This document shows, piece after piece, positions 1-5,762 of a stretch of 11,932 bases of DNA. Source of the DNA: Myxococcota bacterium (GTDB lineage Bacteria > Myxococcota_A > UBA9160 > PR03); assembly GCA_030066475.1 (NCBI GenBank), contig JASJBO010000263.1, positions 1 to 11,932 on the forward strand, given 5' to 3'. The first letter of the stretch is position 1. Every line of letters starts with the position of its first letter. The notes beneath the pieces are model-generated. The model ran no database searches, had not been told where the DNA came from, and worked only from the letters and a program-made list of their open reading frames with translations. Both the position numbers and the translations under genes were made by a program.

Positions 1-27
1 GAGCGCGGGATGGCGCTAGAGTGCGCC

Positions 28-723
28 ATGCCGCGAGACTTTCGACGCTACGAGCCGGATCAATCGCTTCTGCTGCCGCCTTCGCTTCGGGACTGGGTGC
101 CCGAAGGCCACCTGGCGCACTTCGTCTCGGATGCGATCGAGGCGATGGACCTGAGCGCCTTCTACGCGCGCTACGGGGACGAGGGCCCGGGCAACCAGGC
201 CTTCGACCCGCGGATGATGCTGAAGGTGCTGGTGTACGCCTACGCCACGGGGACGTTCTCGTCGCGGAAGATCGCGGCGAAGCTGCACGAGGACGTGGCG
301 TTCCGGCTGCTGGGGGCGGACAACTTCCCGTCGCATCGCACGATCTCGGACTTCCGGCAGCGGCATCTGGCGGAGTTCCGCGAGCTGTTCGTGCAGCTGG
401 TGCAGATGGCCGGCGAGGCGGGGCTGGTGAAGCTGGGGACGGTGGCGGTGGACGGTTCGAAGGTTCGGGCGAACGCGAGCAAGCGCAAGGCGATGACGGA
501 AAAGCGGATGAAGCAGGAGGAGAAGCGGCTGCGTCAGGAGATCCGCGAGCTGATGGCCCGGGCGGGGAAGACGGACGCGGTGGAAGACCGGCGTTATGGG
601 CCGGATCGCCGGGGGGACGAGCTGCCGAAGGCGCTGGCCGATCGCCAGCAGCGGCTGGCAGCGATCCAGGCGGCGAAGCAGCGGCTGGAGGCGCGGCAGC
701 GAGAAGAAGATGAGAGTTCGTAG
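28..723 (+). pseudogene. IS1182-type transposase, N-terminal half only
   Basis: The 231-residue product has the N-terminal region typical of IS1182/IS5-group transposases: a start with DFRRYEPDQSLLLPPSLRDW, an LVYAYATGTFSSRKI stretch at about residues 68-82, and SHRTISDFRQRH at 102-113. The first DDE aspartate is visible as VAVDGSKVRANAS, with Asp142. A charged Lys/Arg/Glu/Gln helical insert follows at about 150-228, and the frame then stops. Family members normally run to roughly 450-550 residues and carry the second Asp and final Glu downstream of this insert. Neither appears in any frame before the next gene, so the catalytic core is incomplete and the protein should be inactive. The ATG at 28 is preferred over the ATG at 10 because the conserved family start follows it; neither has a clear ribosome site. 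No terminal inverted repeat was recognised, and the left end lies at the window edge. The break falls near 710-723, close to the 3' end of the opposing gene. Confidence 0.85.
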
Positions 724-765
724 GAAAAAGAAGCTGCGTTCCTGCAAGACGTTCGGGTATGGGCG

Positions 766-2058
766 TCATGTCAAGCCCCCATGGGGAGCCACGGGAGCCT
801 CCCCGCGACGGGCTCCAGGCTTGGAGCGGAAGCGCTTGGTTGCGCGACGGTTTCGCAGCGCGACGATGCTGGCCAGCGCCGTGATCCCGCCGAGGGTCGA
901 GTCCGGCTCCGGCATTTCGAGGGAGCCGCTGTCGCACGCCACTCCGCCGCGCTCGGGCCGGGGCCAGCCACGCTGATCGGTGGGTGGGCAGTACGCCAGG
1001 ATGCCCGCATCGATCGCGATCGAATCCTCACCGAGGTTCCGGCTGCGGGTGGTGCCCCCGTTGTGCCCGCCGAGCCCGCGCTGGAGCTGGACGTCCAGGA
1101 GCGCGTGCGCGCCCGTCTGGTCGGTGGGGTGCCCCAACTGGCAGGTGCCGTCCGGGTGTCCGGAAACGTCGAAGCTCTCGATGTTCCCGCCGAGGGACGT
1201 GATGACCGCTGGAGCCAGCATCTCGCCATCACAGGAGAGCCCGCCGTAGATCTCGCACTCACCGTTGAAGATCGTGTTCACCGTCGTGAGGCGTCCTCCG
1301 GAATAGCGGGGGACCCGGGCCCCTCCGCACGAGGCGTGTTCCCTGCTGCCGTATGCCTTCTTGACGGAGGCGATGCCAGCGACCGTGCAGTTGACCAGCA
1401 GCACATCGCCGTCGCTTAGGATGCTTGAATCGATGGTGGAGTTGATTGCTTCCGCGTAGGCCCCCTGACCGACGTAGAGATATCGGAGGTAGGAACGTTC
1501 GATTCGGACATCTGTGCCCTTGCCGCCCGCGCTTGTCTTAAATACGGTCGAGTCCAGCACTCGTAGGGTCGGGGGCGCCTCCTCGATGCCAAAGGCGGAC
1601 GCGGTTCCCCTTGAGGGAGGGCCGCCACCCCAGTGGTGGGAGTCTCTGAAGCGAACGTTGCGCACGGTGGCATCTGCTCCGCTCTCGACGCGGAGTACGC
1701 CCTCGATCGTGAGATCCGAGAGTTCGACCCGGGTCCGGACCAGCGCCGAACACGCGCCCGGGTCGCATGCGCCCGCTCCTCGTAAGCGCAAAATCACCAC
1801 TTCCCCGAATTCCCCGGTGAGCTCGCCTCCTGCACCGTCGAGGATCAGATCCGCGTCGACCACACGTTCCTCGTCGATCACGATCTCCTGGCGGGGCTCG
1901 CAGAGCAGCTGGTGTGGTCCGGGATCACCGGATTCGGCCGCCGAGAGTGCCGCATCGAAGCCCGCCGTCGAGCACTCGAACTCGGCTGCTCGGGTGGGTT
2001 CGGGTGCGAAGAAGAGTGGCAGGGCGAGAAGAGCCAATGCTCTCGGGCGACGGGGCAT
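766..2058 (-). CDS. Secreted beta-helix protein, choice-of-anchor Q type, PEP-like C-terminus
   Basis: The 430-residue protein begins with a clear Sec signal (MPRRPRALALLALPLFFAPEP, cleavage probably near Ala24-Ala25). Residues about 60-290 show the short, strand-rich, Asn/Ser/Thr-turn pattern of a right-handed parallel beta-helix (VRNVRFRDS, LRVLDSTVF, INSTIDSSIL, LVNCTVAGI, TTVNTIFNG). Residues 328-381 match the choice-of-anchor Q pattern as I know it: GLGGHNGGTTRS, SIAIDAG, then CPPTDQRGWPRP and CDSGSLE. The end carries PEP at 383-385, a hydrophobic run (about 388-401) and a basic cluster RNRRATKR, like an exosortase sorting signal. Another 25 residues follow the RNRR, which is longer than usual. 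Minus-strand GGAGAG sits 4 bases before the ATG and supports this start. A TAGGAT (2100-2105 complement) could be a -10 box, but no good -35 is seen. The likely location is surface-attached or periplasmic. The ligand or substrate is unknown. Confidence 0.82.
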   Translation of the reverse strand: MPRRPRALALLALPLFFAPEPTRAAEFECSTAGFDAALSAAESGDPGPHQLLCEPRQEIVIDEERVVDADLILDGAGGELTGEFGEVVILRLRGAGACDPGACSALVRTRVELSDLTIEGVLRVESGADATVRNVRFRDSHHWGGGPPSRGTASAFGIEEAPPTLRVLDSTVFKTSAGGKGTDVRIERSYLRYLYVGQGAYAEAINSTIDSSILSDGDVLLVNCTVAGIASVKKAYGSREHASCGGARVPRYSGGRLTTVNTIFNGECEIYGGLSCDGEMLAPAVITSLGGNIESFDVSGHPDGTCQLGHPTDQTGAHALLDVQLQRGLGGHNGGTTRSRNLGEDSIAIDAGILAYCPPTDQRGWPRPERGGVACDSGSLEMPEPDSTLGGITALASIVALRNRRATKRFRSKPGARRGEAPVAPHGGLT

Positions 2059-2605
2059 GGGTCTCTCCGCGTGCGGCGCTCCAGCTTGCTAGGCGCTTCA
2101 TCCTAACCGCCTCGGGCCAGGCGCGCCACGGGTGCTAGGGCGGCCCTCGATGGTTCCCTCGTGCTGCTGGAGCCGCGTCGTCCGCGGGCGCGCGATGCTC
2201 ACCCATTGGGCACTCGGATCGTTCTCACCCGGCGAGCTCGCCTAGCTACTTCCTGTCGCAGAACCCCGCTGCGAGCGGGCGTTCGAAGCGGTGATCGCTT
2301 CCGCAACTCGCAAACGGTGGGCGATCTGGGGCGCGCGGCGGCCCAGGATGCGGGCTTCTGGGGAGCGGAACGGCTCGCGAATCGGGTGGAGGGCGTACGT
2401 CTCCCGCCGCGCCGGAATCGCAGGCGGGGGTGGGTCAGGCGAACCCGCGCTCGAGGCGATGCCTCGCCAAGACGACGAGGTTGAAGCTCGTCACGCAGGC
2501 GCCGACGTAGGCGTGGAACGAGGCCAGGCCCGCACGGGCCTTTCCCCCTCGTCCTGCGTCGATTTGACCGAATGCGCCCTATCGGACCCTACCCGAGACC
2601 GCAGG
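2059..2605. other. Region without an intact gene, remnant-bearing
   Basis: About 550 bases separate the beta-helix gene from recognisable P450 sequence. The first hundred bases hold the minus-strand 5' region of the beta-helix gene. Open frames cross the rest, including one joined in frame to the P450, but their translations are Arg/Gly/Ala-rich, low in hydrophobic content and resemble no family I know. The only protein-like stretch is the minus-strand fragment listed separately at 2435-2580. The region looks like debris of an insertion and deletion. Confidence 0.6.
2435..2580 (-). pseudogene. Possible C-terminal tail of a DDE transposase
   Basis: On the minus strand a short open stretch bounded by stops reads AFGQIDAGRGGKARAGLAS, then FHAYVGACVTSFNLVVLARH, then RLERGFA and a stop at 2435-2437. 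A Gly/Lys/Arg run, an amphipathic helix ending in SFNLVVLAR, and a short basic tail resemble the last helix of several DDE transposase families, where an alpha-helical ...NL...L.R segment closes the protein. The family cannot be named from so short a piece. An in-frame stop immediately upstream and the start of P450 sequence show that the remainder is gone. It is not obviously the missing half of the IS1182 fragment at 28-723, which lies on the other strand. Alternatively it is a chance reading frame in GC-rich DNA. Confidence 0.35.
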
Positions 2606-3466
2606 GCTCTCGAGCGCGAGACCTGCAACTTCGTCCACGACATCGCCTACCAGCTGCCGATGCACATGATCTCCGACATCGTGGGCATCCCGGTCGAAGA
2701 CCGGGAGTGGCTCTTCGATCTCACCAACGAGTTCCTCCAGGCCGGCGACACCAGCAGCGGAATCTCGCACGAGCGGCACATGCAGGTTCGGGTCGAGATG
2801 TTCCAGTACGCACAGAAGCTCGGGCAGGAGAAGCGCTCGAACCCGCAGGACGACGTCTGGACCATCCTATCGACGGTGGAGGTCGAGACCGACGACGGCG
2901 AGCGCTCGGCGCTGAGTCAGATCGAGCTCGACATGTTCTTTCTCCTGCTCACCCTCGCCGGCAGCGAGACGACCCGCAACGCGATCTCGTCGGGGCTGCT
3001 CGCGCTCCTCGACCACCCGGATCAGCTCGAGACCCTGCGCCGCGACCCCGGCGCGATGCCGCCAGCCGTGGAGGAGATCCTGCGCTGGTCGTCACCCGTC
3101 TCGTACTTCGCGCGGCGCGCGACACGCGACACCGAGGTCCGCGGCGTGCCGATCGCGAAGGGCGACCGCGTCACGCTCTGGTATCCCTCGGCGAACCGCG
3201 ACGAGAGCGTCTTCGAGGACCCCTCTCGCTTCGACATCGGCCGCTCGCCGAACCACCACGTGGCCTTCGGCGGCGGCGGACGGCACTACTGCCTCGGGGC
3301 GAACCTGGCGCGCCGCGAGATCGCCCTCCTCTTCGAGGCGCTGCTCGCCCGCACGGGCGAGATCGAGGTCACGGGCCCACCCGTCTACACCGCGCTGAGC
3401 CTTCACAACCCCATCTTCGTCGCGCCCAAGGACATCCCCGTCCGGCTCACGCCGATCGGGGCCTGA
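2606..3466 (+). pseudogene. Cytochrome P450, N-terminally truncated
   Basis: The frame is open from an ATG at 2291, but only about 286 residues from 2606 onward look like a bacterial class-I P450. Using numbering from 2291, the visible parts are: CNFVHDIAYQLPMHMISDIV (112-131), the I-helix AGSETTR (223-229), the ExxR motif EEILR (261-265), and the heme-binding FGGGGRHYCLG (326-336) with thiolate Cys334. The family is usually about 400-450 residues. Helices A to C and the B-C substrate loop are missing, replaced by about 105 residues of Arg/Gly-rich translation with no P450 character. The I-helix and FDLTNEF region resemble steroid/cholesterol-oxidising CYP125/CYP142-like enzymes, but the substrate is not certain. 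Without the N-terminal third a stable, active P450 is unlikely. No ferredoxin or reductase gene is adjacent. The C-terminal 286 residues carry no stop or frameshift, so the lesion may be recent. Confidence 0.8.
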
Positions 3467-3536
3467 GGCTTCGGCCCGGGGCTCCTCCGAGTGCGGGCAC
3501 CAGCGCGTCGAGCGCGCGCGACCCGCGATTCCCCGG

Positions 3537-4772
3537 CTACGGCGCGCGGTAGAGGACGAAGTAGAAGTCGCCGATCGAGACCTGGCCCTCGAACGGGCCG
3601 TCGGTCGAGCGGAAGAACACGAGGAAGTGTCCGTCCTCGCTGATTCGGTCGCGCGCCTGCACGGCCGTGTGACCGGGGCCCCTGCTCCCGTTGGTCACGA
3701 TGATGATGCAGTCGTAGGTCTCGGGGCAGAGGGTCGGGTCGTTCAGCTCGAGCTCGTACACGCCGCCGGGCGCATCGGGGTCGTTTACGAAGCTCACCTT
3801 GAAGTTGCCGGTGTCCGCGCGCGGCGGCTCGCGGTCGGGGACGAAGCCGAAGGCCACGGGCACGAAGGGCGAGAGTCCGATGCCCAGGTGGGACCGGTTG
3901 ACCGAGCGCTCCTGGATCTCGGAGGCGCCGACCGAGTCGGCTCCCAGGTCCGATGCACCGACGGAGCCGTTCAGGATCGTGAACGTGTCGACGGCGTCGT
4001 CCGCGATCTCGCTCGACGTCACGGAGCCGTCGACGATGTGCGTACCGTTGACGGAGTTCGGTGCGAGCTTGATGCTCGTCACGGAACCGTCCCGGAGTGC
4101 GCTCGTGGCGACGCTCTGGAGGGCGAGATCGACGTCGCCGATCGTGCCGTTGGCAATCGTGCCGCCGGTGACCGACTCGGACGCCAGCTTGTCGGTATCG
4201 ACCGCGCCATCGGCCAGGAGCTCGGTCGTCACGACGCCGATCTGGTCCATGCGGAGGATCGACTCGGTCTCGATGCCCACGAGCTCCTCGGCCCTCGCGG
4301 CGTGTAGGGCGTAGGGGACGGAGCCGAGCGGCTGGCGCGGCGCCAACCGCTCGAAGTCCGGCTCGCCCGACCGGCGGATCTCGACCTCGAGCCAGGGAGC
4401 GGACGGGCGGTCGAACAGCTCGGCGTCGAGAGCGGCAGCGAACTCGCGCGAGGTTCCCGAGCCCACCAGCAGCTCGTAGAGTCCTCCGATCACCTCGACC
4501 GCGAGGTGGACCTCCCGGTAGAGGGGGCGCCGGAACTCGACCTCCTCCTCTTCGTCGCACGGCAGCACGCTGGTCGGGCAGAGCGTGATTCGGAAGTCGA
4601 CGCTGCCGTCGAGCTCGACGCCGTCCGCGTCGAGCAGGACGCCCTGGAAGGACAGGACGCGGGGGCTGTCGGCACTCGCGGCGAGGGGAGCGCCGGCTGC
4701 AAGGAGGAGGACGGGAGGCAGGACGAGAAGCAGCGGGGTGGCAGGAGGCAGAAGCGTGGACGGGGTGCGCAT
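3537..4772 (-). CDS. Secreted stalk-like protein with decapeptide repeats
   Basis: The 411-residue protein has a Sec signal (long Leu/Val/Ala run at about 12-33, ending in AASADS). Residues 37-160 form an N-terminal domain: LSFQGVLLDADG, a VDFRITLC strand, EVHLAVEVIGGLYELLVGSG, and SVPYALHAARAEEL leading into the stalk. I recognise this as the base of tail-fibre-like secreted proteins in deltaproteobacterial genomes. Residues 188-297 are eleven decapeptide repeats (listed separately). Residues 298-411 form a C-terminal head with Cys349 and Cys355 possibly paired, CIIIVTNGSRGPGHTAVQ, and a hydrophobic finish FYFVLYRAP. No C-terminal membrane anchor or sorting motif is visible. Minus-strand GGAGGA lies about 5 bases before the ATG and supports the start. 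The gene is convergent with the P450 remnant and divergent from vapB. The function is unknown; an extracellular fibre or adhesin-like role is inference. Confidence 0.75.
   Translation of the reverse strand: MRTPSTLLPPATPLLLVLPPVLLLAAGAPLAASADSPRVLSFQGVLLDADGVELDGSVDFRITLCPTSVLPCDEEEEVEFRRPLYREVHLAVEVIGGLYELLVGSGTSREFAAALDAELFDRPSAPWLEVEIRRSGEPDFERLAPRQPLGSVPYALHAARAEELVGIETESILRMDQIGVVTTELLADGAVDTDKLASESVTGGTIANGTIGDVDLALQSVATSALRDGSVTSIKLAPNSVNGTHIVDGSVTSSEIADDAVDTFTILNGSVGASDLGADSVGASEIQERSVNRSHLGIGLSPFVPVAFGFVPDREPPRADTGNFKVSFVNDPDAPGGVYELELNDPTLCPETYDCIIIVTNGSRGPGHTAVQARDRISEDGHFLVFFRSTDGPFEGQVSIGDFYFVLYRAP
3882..4211 (-). repeat. Eleven coding decapeptide repeats
   Basis: Within the minus-strand secreted protein, residues 188-297 divide cleanly into eleven units of ten residues: DGAVDTDKLA, SESVTGGTIA, NGTIGDVDLA, LQSVATSALR, DGSVTSIKLA, PNSVNGTHIV, DGSVTSSEIA, DDAVDTFTIL, NGSVGASDLG, ADSVGASEIQ, ERSVNRSHLG. 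The consensus is (D/N)GSV(T/G)(S/T)xx(I/L)A. The 30-base units are diverged at DNA level, so this is an old protein repeat rather than a fresh tandem duplication. Small hydrophobics at fixed positions fit a beta-helical or trimeric fibre stalk, as in phage tail fibres. Confidence 0.8.
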
Positions 4773-4908
4773 CGGTTCCTCCGACGAGAGCCGTCTGCCC
4801 TCACGCCCCCGCCCCAGGCTGCCACGGATCGCCCCGTCGAGTCGACCGGGCCCGACCGCCGGACGGCGCTCGGCCCGGGGGCGACTCCGGCATGCCTTCG
4901 AGGCCGGT

Positions 4909-4937
4909 TTGACATCAAGACATCATAACTATATGAT
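4909..4937 (+). promoter_or_regulatory. Sigma70-type promoter of vapBC
   Basis: A perfect -35 TTGACA (4909-4914) is followed by a 17-base spacer and a -10 TATGAT (4932-4937). The segment is strikingly AT-rich in GC-rich surroundings. Transcription would begin near 4943-4946, leaving a leader of about 15 bases before the ATG at 4960. This makes the in-frame ATG at 4933, inside the -10 box, an unlikely start. Confidence 0.8.
4911..4937. promoter_or_regulatory. Candidate VapB operator: inverted and direct repeats
   Basis: ATCATA (4922-4927) and TATGAT (4932-4937) form an inverted repeat around a 4-base centre, and the right arm is the -10 box itself. A 7-base direct repeat GACATCA lies at 4911-4917 and 4919-4925, overlapping the -35. 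Ribbon-helix-helix antitoxins of type II systems usually bind such palindromes at their own promoter, so this is a good autorepression site. The binding is inferred, not shown. Confidence 0.55.
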
Positions 4938-4959
4938 TTTAGCATCATTCGAGGTACGG

Positions 4960-5214
4960 ATGGGCCGCCACACCCTGACCCTCGACGAAGACGTCGAGAA
5001 CCTCCTGGACGAGGAGCAGAAGGAGACCGGGAGGTCCTTCAAGGCCGTCGTCAACGACCTCCTGCGCGAGGTCCGACAGCGAAGGCTCGGCGACCGCAAG
5101 CGGAGACCTTCGCGTCGCTACGCGGTCGAGCCCCTCTCCGTGGGTCGCGTCCGCCACGAGGTCGTGAGCGTCACCGAAGCACTCGAGCTGGCCGAAGGCG
5201 ACGCGTTCCGGTGA
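4960..5214 (+). CDS. vapB: VapB-like ribbon-helix-helix antitoxin
   Basis: The 84-residue product begins MGRHTLTLDEDVENLLDEEQ. The HTLTLDE segment is the DNA-binding beta strand, followed by two helices (about residues 10-22 and 26-40, SFKAVVNDLLREV), a standard ribbon-helix-helix arrangement. The C-terminal half (about 45-84) is basic and then acidic and would wrap the toxin. The start at 4960 is chosen over the in-frame ATG at 4933 because GAGG (4951-4954) is correctly spaced before it, and because the earlier ATG lies inside the promoter -10 box. Its stop overlaps the toxin start (GTGA at 5211-5214), the classic translational coupling of toxin-antitoxin pairs. It should neutralise the PIN toxin and, with it, repress the promoter. 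The subfamily assignment rests on the toxin partner. Confidence 0.8.
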   Translation: MGRHTLTLDEDVENLLDEEQKETGRSFKAVVNDLLREVRQRRLGDRKRRPSRRYAVEPLSVGRVRHEVVSVTEALELAEGDAFR

Positions 5215-5642
5215 TCCTCGTCGACGCGAACCTGCTGCTCTACGCGGGAATTCGTGAGTATCCGCAGCACGCGTCTGCCGCGGCTTGGCTCGAGGAGCGG
5301 ATGAACGGAACGCAGGCGGTGGGTCTTCCCTGGCCGAGCCTGCTGGCGTTCCTCCGCCTCGCGGTCAACCCCCGAATCCACGAGTTCCCGCCTGCCCGTG
5401 CCGATGCCTGGCAGCTGGTGCGCGAGTGGCTCGCCTGCGATCCCGTGTTCGTCCCGGTCCCCGGACCGCGACACCACGAGATCCTCGAGCGCCTCGTGCT
5501 CGAAAGCTGCCAGCAGCACCGCCACATCCCCGACGCCCACCTGGCGGCCCTCGCCATCGAGCACGGGCTGATCCTCGCGACCCACGATCGCGGGTTCGCG
5601 CGCTTCGACGGCCTGCGATGGGAGCTGCCACTCGCGACCTAG
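5211..5642 (+). CDS. vapC: VapC-like PIN-domain toxin (putative RNase)
   Basis: The 143-residue product fits a full-length PIN domain. MILVDANLLLYA gives the first metal-binding Asp5. IPDAHLAALAIEHG gives Asp108, and ATHDRGFARF gives Asp126. The second acidic residue usual in VapC (a Glu at about position 44) is replaced: GLPWPSLLAFLRLAVNP has Leu at the aligned position. I know this pattern from a VapC branch with LPW..LLAFLRL, so it may be subfamily-typical rather than a loss. VapC toxins are magnesium-dependent endoribonucleases that cut tRNA or rRNA; the target here is unknown. Translation starts at GTG overlapping the vapB stop, with a weak GAAGG 12 bases upstream, so expression probably depends on vapB translation. 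The pair looks intact. Confidence 0.85.
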   Translation: MILVDANLLLYAGIREYPQHASAAAWLEERMNGTQAVGLPWPSLLAFLRLAVNPRIHEFPPARADAWQLVREWLACDPVFVPVPGPRHHEILERLVLESCQQHRHIPDAHLAALAIEHGLILATHDRGFARFDGLRWELPLAT

Positions 5643-5762
5643 GCCGGAGCACGGAAACGAGCACGTCCCGCGTGTGCGGCACGATGGGTCCCGAAGTAGC
5701 ATCGACCGGCGCGTTGGCGGTCGAGCCGTGACGACGCGACCGCTGCCACAGGAGAGGATCGG

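Noticed and set aside
3467..3536. Bidirectional terminator between the convergent P450 remnant and secreted-protein gene
   Set aside because: Several GC-rich partial inverted repeats exist, but none forms a clean stem followed by a T tract on either strand.
4585..4959. Upstream extension of the vapB frame, including the ATG at 4933
   Set aside because: The extension runs through the signal-peptide end and upstream region of the divergent secreted-protein gene and across the vapBC promoter. The ATG at 4933 lies in the -10 box.
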